Assembly: GCA_963920705.1 (NCBI GenBank)
Contig: OY987230.1
Coordinates: forward strand, 18,935,320 to 18,999,319
Origin: Odiellus spinosus
Lineage: Eukaryota > Arthropoda > Arachnida > Opiliones > Phalangiidae
Reading direction: 5' to 3'
DNA: 64,000 bases
The notes below the pieces were generated by a model. It did not search any database. It saw only the letters and a program-made list of their open reading frames with translations, and had not been told where the DNA came from. This document shows, in pieces, positions 11,773 through 21,611 of this stretch (its first letter is position 1; each line of letters starts with the position of its first letter). The position numbers were made by a program, and so were the translations under genes.

Positions 11773-13089
11773 AGAAAAAGGCCTCATCAAATTTATGGAA
11801 TTAAAAACTTAGATGAGGTAATATTCCACTAAAATTAAATTTTAAACTTAGCTATATATGTTTCTCACTTGGGAAAAAGAAGCGGCTCTTTTTACAGTTA
11901 CTGTATCTTTACATAGCACGATTCAACCTTATATATACACTCGAGCGGCGAAAGAATTGATTTTTAACGATTTTATTTCCTCTTTCTCTCTTAGCAGCAG
12001 CCTCTTACAATCCTCTTTCTCTCCTTTGCCACCAAAAAAAAGTATATAAAAGGACGACAAAGGCCTCGCGGGGGCAAGTTTCCTATATTTTTTTTACAGC
12101 AGAAATATCGTATCTTCCGGGCTTTAAACTCGAATGCAATTACGACGTTTTAACACTAAAATCTTACACATACGTGTGTCGGTTTCTCGACTTAATTTTT
12201 TCCGCAATCTTCCCCCTTTTATATATGTTCTTGGTTATTAAAAAAGGGACAAAAATAGAAGGTAAAATGAAAAACACTGGAGGCGTCTATCCTATTAAAT
12301 TCTACCTTAATTTTGCAGCGAACTTGAAGATATAGGTTACCATCTTTACATTGAAATAAATAATACTGAGATAACAGGTATCCTAACTTCGTACGCGCTG
12401 TAAAATAGAGATGAGATAAATTTTAGTTCGTTCCATACTTAGTTTCCAATAGAGATAAAAGCTAAGATGATACGCTTTTAATGATATTGGTTTTATCTAT
12501 TGTAGTAGTATTCTTTAGATGGAAATAGAAGATGATGATGAGAATATGGAATGGGGTACCGACGTACCGTAAGAAATTTTTACCAAATTTCCTAGGGCGA
12601 CCATATCCCTTCAAAAGTTTTTAATATCGGGCACGCAGTCAAGAAAGAAAATAAACTTCATAATCCATAGAAATATAATTCCACTTTCCCCCCATTTTTC
12701 AATACTTTTCCGCATAGTTTAAAAATAATAATAAGAAATAATGTTTAAAATCAGGTTTCGTTCGCATTTATGCAAATTAAAATTTTAAAATTCGATTTTT
12801 GAGGAAAATAAAAATTTTAAATTTTTAGCAAACCTTTATTTTTAAAGGCTAGTTTTTTCATTCTATTAATAAACAATATTCAGAATTTCGATCTTTAATT
12901 AGGTTAATGGATTTTTAAGAAACTTACGGAATGTAATTAACGATTAAGAACTTCTACGAAAAAGGCCACGTGAAATTTACAATTTATTAGAAAAGGAAAA
13001 AAGGAAAAGTTCACTTTTCCATTCCTTTGCGAAGGAAGCTTTGGAAGAAGAAAAGATTTTCAGCGGCCCCAAAAATTAAAGTTTTGTTT
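11773..13089. other. AT-rich intron sequence
   Basis: Apart from the TATA-like site at 12043-12052, nothing was recognised. Confidence 0.4.
12043..12052 (+). promoter_or_regulatory. TATA-box-like site in the intron
   Basis: TATATAAAAG is followed by a locally GC-rich segment (GGCCTCGCGGGGGC at about 12061-12074) and preceded by a pyrimidine-rich stretch. It is a good match to a metazoan TATA element, but no convincing downstream exon was found. Confidence 0.2.
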
Positions 13090-13735
13090 GTGGTAATTCT
13101 AAAGAGAGTTTATTTTTTGGGGTAATTCTAAAGAGAGTTTATTTTTGTGGTAATGCTAAAGAGAGTTTATTTTTGTGGTAATTCTAAAGAGAGTTTATTT
13201 TTGTGGTAATTCTAAAGAGAGATTATTTTTGTGGTAATTCTAAAGAGAGATTATTTTTGTGGTAATTCTAAAGAGAGATTATTTTTGTGGTAATTCTAAA
13301 GAGAGATTATTTTTGTGGTAATTCTAAAGAGAGATTATTTTTGTGGTAATTCTAAAGAGAGATTATTTTTGTGGTAATTCTAAAGAGAGATTATTTTTGT
13401 GGTAATTCTAAAGAGAGATTATTTTTGTGGTAATTCTAAAGAGAGATTATTTTTGTGGTAATTCTAAAGAGTTTATTTTTGTGGTAATTCTAAAGAGTTT
13501 ATTTTTGTGGTAATTCTAAAGAGTTTATTTTTGTGGTAATTCTAAAGAGAGTTTATTTTTGTGGTAATTCTAAAGAGAGTTTATTTTTGTGGTAATTCTA
13601 AAGAGAGTTTATTTTTGTGGTAATTCTAAAGAGTTTATTTTTTTGGGTAATTCTAAAGAGTTTATTTTTTTGGGTAATTCTAAAGAGTTTATTTTGGGGT
13701 TAATTCTAGAGTTTATTTTGGGTATATTTCTAGTT
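13090..13735 (+). repeat. Minisatellite, 28/26-bp unit, about 24 copies
   Basis: The unit is GTGGTAATTC, then TAAAGAGAGATTATTTTT. A central block of about nine identical units (GAGAGATT form) is flanked by variants with GAGAGTTT, then by 26-bp units lacking one GA. The last three units become GGGG-rich and degenerate. Homogeneous centre and decaying edges are typical of unequal exchange or slippage. The array has no open frame worth calling and lies in the large intron. Confidence 0.9.
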
Positions 13736-14101
13736 TGTTTAGGTCTTAATTGAATTCGCTTTTAATTCAGCACATATTTCCTGTAACGATCATTATAACA
13801 ATCAAAAATTCACAACCCAAAAATAACCCCAAAAAACTCGCGTTATCGCAACGACAAGTTTATGAGAAAAGTCTACCCCTGGACAGGGTATCAAAAGAAA
13901 AAGGATATTGGAAAATAAGAAGAATCAAAATAATGTAAATTTTTGCCAGTAGGGGGCCACGCCTCAATATATATATATACATATCATGCAGAGAAGAAAT
14001 TTCAATTTTTTTATTTTTCACCCCATTGCATTGAAATAGTCGTATTTTCGAAACGCGATAAGCGCTTAATAAAGAGGAGAAGAAAGCGATAGTACATTTC
14101 G

Positions 14102-14325
14102 CCCACGCACGATCACAACCAATACCAATAAAGTAGTAAGGAATGGAGAAAAAACACCTTAGTCCCGCCTTTCAGCCTATTAATAAACTACACGTGAACG
14201 AAAAAAATATGAGATTTTGTCCACGTGAGATCTCAACCAATACGCGAATAAATTGAGTAAGAAAGAAGAACAAGGTACGAGATTCGCGGGAAAACATTCT
14301 TACTCCCGCCTTTAAACGTATTGAT
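14102..14325 (+). repeat. Duplicated ~115-bp unit with CCAAT, E-box and CCCGCC motifs
   Basis: Unit 1 (14102-14182) and unit 2 (14221-14325) share, in order, CCACG, GATCNCAACCAATA, AATAAANTNAGTAAG, and CTNAGTCCCGCCTTT/CTTACTCCCGCCTTT, ending near TATTNAT. Each holds a CCAAT box and a CCCGCC element. Unit 2 also has CACGTG, as does the linker at about 14191. It looks like a duplicated regulatory cassette or an old foldback. Confidence 0.5.
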
Positions 14326-14783
14326 TGTTTCTTACTGGACAAAGTTTGATAGAGAAAGCCAGGAGGGGTTCCAGAATGAAAAGTCGGTAGAATTTCCGAG
14401 AGCCCAGAGAAAAATATAGTTCAACTCAATCTAAATTTTCCATACGTTAAAACTCTAAACACGCTTACCCTCGCAGCTACGAATTCGGGAATTACTCAAA
14501 ACTGAAGCTTACTTTAGAACCTTTTGAGTACTAACTAAGGCTTAAGGGATTTTTCAAGCAGCGGGGAAACATTTCAAAATATTCCAATAACAAACTTCAG
14601 TAAGAAAGAAACTATAGTGCAGTGAAATACGTAAAATGGCTGCATTGTCTAATTCTAATGAACACGTACGTCTGTATAAATGTTAAAGATGTTTTACAAT
14701 GTAAAGTTTTAGGCTGGGTTTAAGTCCATCACCTCAGAATCAAAATTATTTTTAATAATACGCAATTGTTATATACGTTCTAC

Positions 14784-15200
14784 CAGAGGTATATAATAAC
14801 CCCCTTCGGGGGGAAGTATGAAAGCCCCTATACTACCAATGCTAAAAATCACGAACAACAAGAGCCCGCTGCTGACTATCTAGGCCACTAGCTCGCGCTG
14901 GACTTCTCAATGTCGCTACTCTAGTAAATGGTCTTTGTATAAACAAGACGGCTCGATTTGTGTTTAGAACTTCCTGTCTCAGGAGTCAGGCTGTCTGTTA
15001 AATTGGAGTCGAAGGTTGACTTCAGCTCGTGAGTTCCGGAAGTGCGCGTAGGGAAAATTTAGTGAGGTTCAAAATGGTGTAACTATTTTTTGGGAGTAAA
15101 GCGGTGTGTCGATCCGCCGCGATTTACGCCGGGCACTTGTTGTTCGTCGATTTTGCCTACCTTTCATACTTCCCCCGAAGGGGGTTATTATATATCTCTG
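14784..15200 (+). mobile_element. MITE family C, complete copy 1 (417 bp)
   Basis: Termini are CAGAGGTATATAATAACC and the inverted GGTTATTATATATCTCTG, with CCCCCTTCGGGGGG just inside the left end. It is flanked by perfect 7-bp target duplications GTTCTAC (14777-14783 and 15201-15207). The interior is GC-richer than its surroundings and non-coding. The second copy at 46041-46457 has the same length and is inserted in the opposite orientation. The length, duplications and lack of a transposase indicate a recently active non-autonomous DNA transposon. Confidence 0.85.
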
Positions 15201-15207
15201 GTTCTAC

Positions 15208-16410
15208 TTTCCATTACACCCTTGGAATGAATCTAATTTCCCGTAAAAATATACAGTTTACCATCAGAAATTTATATTTTACAAGATTGTATTAAAAATT
15301 AGATCCCAATGAAAAATAGCTTTTTAAATGGAAATTCGTTTATAACGAATATAACGAATTTAATTTCGGTATATAAAAAGATTTGACACGTATTCATACT
15401 TCATTATACCTTTAAAAACCTAGTTAGGAATAAATTTGCCTTTATTGAAAAAACGTACTGAGACGAAGTAATGCGTGAATCAGTTTATAATATCAGTGTG
15501 TCTAGGAAATACAAACTTCCATCTTCAATAAGCAAAATTAAGTGAGATAGAAGGTAATCTAGCTTCGTAACGTAGTGAAAACTCAAACTGAATTTAACTT
15601 CACGGAACGGCCTCCGCAATTTTTCGAATAAAAACTACGCGGGAAACTTTGCCCAAAATAATAATAATGAAAGATGTCGGAAAAGAACGCCAAAAGGTTA
15701 TGATTTGAATTTCGATGGGATTTTTCAAACCCTCTATTTTTATATTTACAAGTAATAGGTTCAAAGCCGGGGGTAAAGCGAGTTGGTTATGAATGAATCA
15801 ATACCCTTATACTTTCCATCTCTTTACATCTTTTTAAGATAACGAATAAGGAGCCCGAACCAAAAAAGAAAAAAAAAAAAAATCGCCGAAAGCTCCTGCC
15901 AAGACAATTTCGGTGTATAGCAACGAAATAAAGGTTCTCACCGAGACCGCTAGAGGGAGATTTTCATACTTTCATTTTACTTTCTTTCATCCTTAAATAT
16001 GGGGATAAAGAAAAAGACTGGAGGAACTAAATAAAAGGGATCAAGTCTCTCCTTATGGACTACGGTGACTATATTACATTGGCTTCTTATTGGACAAAAA
16101 AAGGGGACACAAAGAAAAAAAGAATGACTGAAATTTAAGAATATTTTTGGGTTATTTCCGGGGATTTACGAAGAAATGGGTTTCATACACATTCTTGTTT
16201 TTTTGGTTGCAAATAATACTTATTTTCGAAGTTCAATTTCGAAAGAAAGATGCTTTGTTCTTTATTATAAAATAAAATTTGACTATCATTAAAGCAAAAA
16301 TATTTTAATTTAGATTAGTCCGATGGGTCTTTAATTTTTAAATCAATAATATCACGATAATGAGTGTCTACTGTAACTGTAACATGCTCATTACAGTTAA
16401 GGGAACATTA
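15208..16410. other. AT-rich intron sequence
   Basis: Contains an A-rich run near 15868-15882. No exon or element was recognised. Confidence 0.4.
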
Positions 16411-16740
16411 AACCTTAAAAAAAGTGATTTTTATAGATTCCATATCGTAATCCAACAGTAAAGTATTAAACTAGAAATAAATTTAAAACTTACCCGGAAA
16501 ATAGGCTTAGCTTTATTCATGGAGATCATCTAAACTCCCCATATAATTTCTAGGACCAATGAAATTGATCGTTGTCTCTTTATGGGGAATGCAGGATCTC
16601 CATGATCAATAACATTGGTTGCTAGTTCAGGATATCTCCATGAATCCAGCTAAGCCTATTTTGATAGTAAGTTTTAAATTTATTTCTAGTTTAATATTGG
16701 TTTGAAATTTCCTAATTCATATATTTAATTAGTTATATAC
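16411..16740. mobile_element. MITE family A, near-complete but diverged copy
   Basis: Both long arms are recognisable: AAACTTACCCGGAAAATAGG on the left and TAAGCCTATTTTGATAGTAA on the right, around a core of CATGGAGATC and GGATCTCCATG palindromes. The outer ends are eroded (no GGGAGAATGC). A GTAAGT donor-like site lies at 16667-16672. Confidence 0.65.
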
Positions 16741-17438
16741 TTAATTTTGTTTAATTAATAATTAAGTAAAGAGTTAAAAAGAACTGTATTAGGCCTAAAC
16801 GTTACTCAACTCAATTAATACGCGTATCAAGATTAAATGCATGAACGCTACTAATTTCTGAACCATTATACAAAAGGTAAAAAAAAAAAAAAAATAAGAT
16901 TCTTCCTCATCATATAGACATAACTAAAAAGAAAAATGGTTTCAATATGGGCATAAGAGATAGAAAAAAAAGGTAACTTATTAGACTAGGGAACATGTTC
17001 TCAGAGCGGAAAACCGTATTTTTGCAAAATATGTCACGCATCTAGTAGGAGCTCTAGTTCATTATTTCGAACCAACGATGAGGAAAAACGGAGAAAGGCG
17101 AAAGGAGTTATATATGTTATTCGCGATCTACGAAAGAACCTCTTCTAACATTGGAAAACAGTTTATTTCCAAGCTTGCAACGATAATGGAAAAAGGATAG
17201 AAAGGATATCATTTCAATTAAACTTGCTCAGCCAGGCAAATTGGCGAGAGAGTTATACTGCAATGGTTGTTTCATGTGAATATTCAGTATTGTCATTAAC
17301 TAGTGAAAACTTTCAGTCTAACACCATCTAAACACAGAGCAATGTTTCAATGCACAAATATTCATGTTTAGGAATCTGCTTCTTCCATTTTTATTGGCAC
17401 TGCATTATTGTATTTGGTGTAGGTCCAAAAGTTCTCAC

Positions 17439-17775
17439 CAGAAGCCGATGAAACCCTCCTTTGAAGTCTATTACTCCCGGGTCTTGTCTACCCCTCTCTG
17501 TATGGGTTATTCTCAAAAGGCGCGATCCGTACGCCTCCTAACGGTAGATGTTTTCGGAGCGGGAGCTCGTCGAGCGAATATCTGTAGCAGCCTCGGAGTT
17601 CGTCCAAAAAACGTCGTCGTTTGTGGAGATAGAGAATTTCCAATTTTCCGTAGACAGGGGGGATGAAGTAGGACCCCTTCTAACTCGTAAAATTGTGAAT
17701 TTTACCCATACAGAGAGGAGCGCTATATGGAACATTGGAGTAGTAGACTTCAAAGGAGGGTTTCATCGGCTTCTG
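17439..17775 (+). mobile_element. MITE family B, copy 1 (337 bp)
   Basis: Termini are CAGAAGCCGATGAAACCC and inverted GGGTTTCATCGGCTTCTG, with TCCTTTGAAGTCTA next inside. The interior is about 90% similar by eye to 36898-37236. Short open frames on both strands here and in the sister copies are repeat artefacts, since they drift between copies. No 7-bp duplication survives at this copy, unlike copies 2 and 3. It is followed 35 bp later by a family A half-copy. Confidence 0.85.
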
Positions 17776-17809
17776 ACATAATGAAATATAACGATATATG
17801 GAGAAGAAA

Positions 17810-18006
17810 GGATTTCCACGATCAATGTCATTAGTCGCTAGTCCTTATGATATCTCCAGGAATCCAGCTAAGCCTATTTTGATGGTAAGTTTTAAATTTA
17901 TTTCTAGTTTAATATTTGTTTGTATTTTTTTTACTGTTGGATTAGGACTATTTAAAAGATTAGCAATCGATAAAAAAATCACTTGTTAGATTGTATTCTC
18001 CCTGTA
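17810..18006 (-). mobile_element. MITE family A, right half
   Basis: Contains AATCCAGCTAAGCCTATTTT, GGTAAGTTTTAAATTTATTT, GGATTAGGACTATTTAAAAG and ends TTGTATTCTCCCTGTAAG. It is truncated at its left side, adjacent to the family B copy. Confidence 0.65.
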
Positions 18007-18591
18007 AGAGATATATTCTCCGATTTATCTTTGTATAACCTGATGAAATACGAAACTTCTCATTATATACTTTGCCAGGGCAGCAAAAATATAATAATAA
18101 TATAGTACTTGTTCCGATGTATATATCAACAAAGTTATGACACCAATCTATATACGCAGTAAATTCAGCTTTCATAAGACAGCACGAAGAAAACTACACA
18201 ATTGTCACTCGGCTATCTCGATATTCTTCTACCCTCGTCATATCTCTGTTATCTTCTCCGACTTGAAAGAATGCATTTAAGGGGGTCGACTATTGTAAAT
18301 CAAGGTTGTATATCGAAATATATATTTCCAAATTACCCCCAGGAAAAAAAACTATAAGAAATATATACTGAAGGTTCTGACACCAAGTTTCTTAATAAGA
18401 ATGTTACAAGGGGTATCCAATACGTAAGGTTTATACGCATGGGCTCAGATTTCTTTATAAAAATGAAGACTAACGAGAAGTCGTTACTTATAGAAGAAGT
18501 AAATCATGTTGAGATTTCAGTGGGTACAAAGTACTACCAACTCTTTAAGGTACAAGAGGAGAGCCTAGGTTTGTATTTACGGACACAAGTA

Positions 18592-18747
18592 TAGAGTTCA
18601 TAAGCGCCCTCTAACGGCAAACAGAAGCTAAAGTAAGAACTAGCAAAATCTGGTGCGTGGCTGGCTACTAACCTGGGTTTGGTAGTTTTTACTATAGCAT
18701 CTGTTTGCCGTTAGAGAGCGCTTATGAACGCCAGGTTTGGTTAGTAT
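18592..18747. mobile_element. MITE family E, foldback copy
   Basis: GTTCATAAGCGCCCTCTAAC, GGCAAACAG at the left is mirrored by CTGTTTGCC, GTTAGAGAGCGCTTATGAAC at the right, followed by GCCAGGTTTGGTTAG. The loop contains ACTATAGCATCTG and GGTGCGTGGCTGGCTAC. The outer arm seen in other copies is partly lost on the left. Confidence 0.75.
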
Positions 18748-19447
18748 ATTTTTAACAGAAGTGGTAAATTTAATTCTTAATTATTTCACGTTTAATTACG
18801 AAGCAAGTCATCAACATAACCTTTTCAAACCTTAAAAATATACGGAATAAATACTCCTGGGTTTTTTATTCTTATTACCACAGAAGAAAAAAGATCGGAG
18901 AGAGTAAAGTTCAACTGGAGATGAAATAGAATCTAAGGATAAAAAAATTGTAGATTTTTAACGTCACTAGGGATTTAAGCGATTCAATTCATCTTAAGGG
19001 AATAATGTATATATATACTCCTTGGTTTTACTTATTCGACATTGGTGGGAGGGGTGTACTGAAGATAGAGAGGTGATGGGGACAAAATAAAGGGTCCCTA
19101 GGAAGGGGGATTTGGTGGGAAGAGAGCGGAGAGAGATTGGAATTGGTCTAGAGCGCCTGGCGTCCAATTAACCGAAGACAGACTGTTGATGCGAACCAAT
19201 TAAGAAAGGCATTCTTTTTCACCCTGTTCTCCCTCTCTCTTTCCCATTCTTTTATCTTCTTCGTTTCAAGGGAGATTGAAAAAGAAAAATCGTAAAAAAC
19301 CAAGGGTTTCTTTCATTAATATTAATGGTTTTTAAAATTACTAAAAAATATGGTTCATTTTAGAAAAATAAAAGTATTTATACTAAATTTCTCAAAGAGC
19401 ATTGTTCAAATTTTCCTATATCGAAACACTTGCTGAAATATATATTA

Positions 19448-19714
19448 TATATTTTATCAAAGCCAGTGCACGCACCTGAAGCAGGAAGTACTTTTATATA
19501 ATATTGACATTTTTTCTCGATAGGTGGCGGGCTCATTCAGAGTCTCTCCGTTACCGTGGCAACCCGACGAAGGAGATGGGTTGCCACGGTAACGAGAAAG
19601 ACGCGTCCGCAAAATCTTTGCTTAATCGCGCCTCTATAGTGGAAAATTGGCAAACTAAATTTCCTCCTTTGGATTCTTTTTTCCACGTGCACTGGCTTTG
19701 ATAAAATATAGGCG
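19448..19714. mobile_element. MITE family D carrying an X-box palindrome, copy 1
   Basis: Ends are TATATTTTATCAAAGCCAGT and inverted ACTGGCTTTGATAAAATATA, then GGCG. The interior includes GATAGGTGGCGGG, a central hairpin (19549-19594) and AGACGCGTCCGC. The second copy (59789-60066) is in opposite orientation. No transposase is present. The left GCCT end is lost here. Confidence 0.75.
19549..19594. promoter_or_regulatory. Two opposed RFX X-box-like sites in a perfect hairpin (copy 1)
   Basis: CGTTACCGTGGCAACCC and its exact 17-nt inverse flank a 12-nt spacer. Each arm contains GTTACC-GT-GGCAAC, which fits the X-box form (two imperfect half-sites separated by two bases) bound by RFX factors. 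Family-level knowledge: RFX proteins drive cilium-related genes in animals. Whether this copy is bound is unknown. Confidence 0.55.
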
Positions 19715-21490
19715 TTGATTTGTTATTTAGAATGTTTCGTAATAGAAGGAGGTCGTGGATTATGACACTCACGAAAGCCTGTCAAATATACCTTCTATAT
19801 TTAAAAATGAATTTCTGATTTAAGCATATCTAACCCTTTTGTCAAAATAAATCAGTATAATGCCTCGACTTTTATCCAATTCTGCATGTTACTTGTAGGT
19901 ATAACTATACCATAGAAAAGCGATTAAAAATGACTTAGTATAATCCCTTTCAGTCTCCCATGAGGATCTTTCTGAAGTTTCCTCCTTCTCCCGCCGCTTT
20001 CTTTTATCTTTTCACTCATTTTCTCTAGGCCCTCTTCAATTCTTCCGCATTTGGGAACCAAAAGAATCTGCCAATTTTTTTTCTCCCTAGCTCTCTTCCT
20101 CTTCTGTCTTTTCCTTTTTCTATAGGTTTTTCTTTTCTTTTAAAAGTGTAAAGCGTAAGCGTAAAGTCGATTTTCGTTAAGGGGCTTCAGACTAGTGGTA
20201 TTGGTAAAGGCCGGGGATTCAAATTGAAAGAGGACGAAAAAAATTAAATGAAGACTTCACTCACTCAAAAAAATATTGAAAATTAGTGGAAAAAAAATTG
20301 AAAAATAATTTCCACGTCGATATTTTTATAGCAGTGCAGTTCTAACTACCAAATGAATGAATGTATGCTTTTAAGGGGGATACTAGACTTAGATAAAAAG
20401 TTATTTTTAATTGATTTAACTGTTAAAATGTTTAAAAAAACGCAGTAAAACTCAGAAAAGGCTTTGTGGAAAATAGTCGATTATCAAAGTCGCGAACTAG
20501 ACTAAGCTTAAATCCATTTCGAAGACATTTTGACACTGAAAAATCTGCTGAATGTCTAAACGCAGAAAAAAAAACTACAAATCACCGCTACTACCTATAA
20601 TATAGTCTGAATAAAATTGAGAACTTAAATTTGAAGTGTCTGAAAACATTTAATAAAATGCTGAATTTCTGAGCTCATGATTTCTTACGGACTATAATTC
20701 AAAGCGTATGGATAAAAGTCTACTAGAGTGATGAATTCTGAACAGCTGAATTGTTGGAAGACATATAGTGTTTGAAAAGGATCAGAATGTCCGAAAACTC
20801 TCCTAAAACGTTCATTTAATAAACTATGTTTCTCAACCATGAAGTAGCAATCTCGTAAATTAATACTATTTTAAGTTAATCACCATTGTCAAAAGGTTTT
20901 GTGTAAAGAAACAAAAAGATAAAATTAAACCACCCCAGGGGATTTTATCGAATTTTTAGAGTTTGTTCAGACTCTTGTTACAATTTCCAAAGATAAATAT
21001 CTCTCGGGAAATAATTAAAAAATAGAAATAAAAATATTAAGCTGAAATATCCTCCAAGACATTCAAGAGGCAGGTTACATTTAGGAGCGAAACTATATAA
21101 GGTTTCTATATACTACGCCTGTAGAAGTGTTCTAACCACCGCGCATTGGCGTTTTAGTAGAAGCCGACATTTAGGATTACTTCAGGTTTGACAATATAAT
21201 AAATTATTGATTAAAAAAATTATAAATTTAATCTTTTTGGAATAAATTTCATTTTCCCAATAAAATTCAGACCTATATGTCGATATTATGTTGGTTTTTC
21301 TTTCAAAGACGTTTTAAAGCCTTGTTCGTAAAAGAATTAGTTAGAATCGATTGGAAAATAATAATTAGGTAATTTGGGTAATTACGATAGAATGGTTTTC
21401 GTATTTATCTAAAACTTTTCAATTATGATTTAAAGAATATGTCGTTGTTGGTTCAAATAAGAATTAAAAAGAATCAAATTTTAAAAGGTA
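19715..21490. other. AT-rich intron sequence upstream of the 21.5 kb exon's donor
   Basis: Pyrimidine-rich tract at about 19975-20150. A short segment near 21108-21160 (ACGCCTGTAGAAGTGTTCTA) recurs near 57736-57775, marking an old dispersed repeat. No other feature is supported. Confidence 0.4.
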
Positions 21491-21495
21491 CTTAC

Positions 21496-21611
21496 CAAAA
21501 TATTGAATGTTACGTTGGTTCCTGGTTGCACAACGGGTTGGTTCCATACGCATAAACCGGAGTTCTGTTCAGATTCAACTTTGATGTTGGTTCGATTTCT
21601 TTTTTCAATAT
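21496..21611 (-). CDS. Internal coding exon of an unidentified extracellular-type protein (upstream exon of pair)
   Basis: Seen: on the minus strand this 116-nt exon follows a T-rich tract ending TTTTTATAG and is followed by GTAAGT, a near-ideal donor. It opens with 2 nt finishing a codon, then 38 codons with no stop, ending in phase 0; the other two frames contain stops. The peptide runs from IEKRNRTN to NVTFNIL and has a GLCVWNQP stretch at residues 18-25, QPGTNVTF at 28-35, two N-glycosylation sequons (NRT, NVT) and one cysteine. It joins in frame to the exon at 5524-5630. Inferred: part of a secreted or extracellular beta-rich domain. The PG-x-NVTF spacing faintly recalls macroglobulin-type domains, but I would not assign a family. 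The real gene must have further exons upstream, which I could not place. Confidence 0.72.

Larger units (their letters stand above)
5631..21495 (-). other. Large intron between the two minus-strand exons
   Basis: Inferred intron of 15,865 bp, bounded by GTAAGT at the 21.5 kb exon and TATGCAG at the 5.6 kb exon. It contains MITE family A, B, C, D and E copies, the 28/26-bp minisatellite and a three-unit ~160-bp tandem repeat, described separately. I did not find a further exon in it that I could defend. A symmetric-phase exon could still be hidden here, since the flanking exons join in phase 0. Confidence 0.55.
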
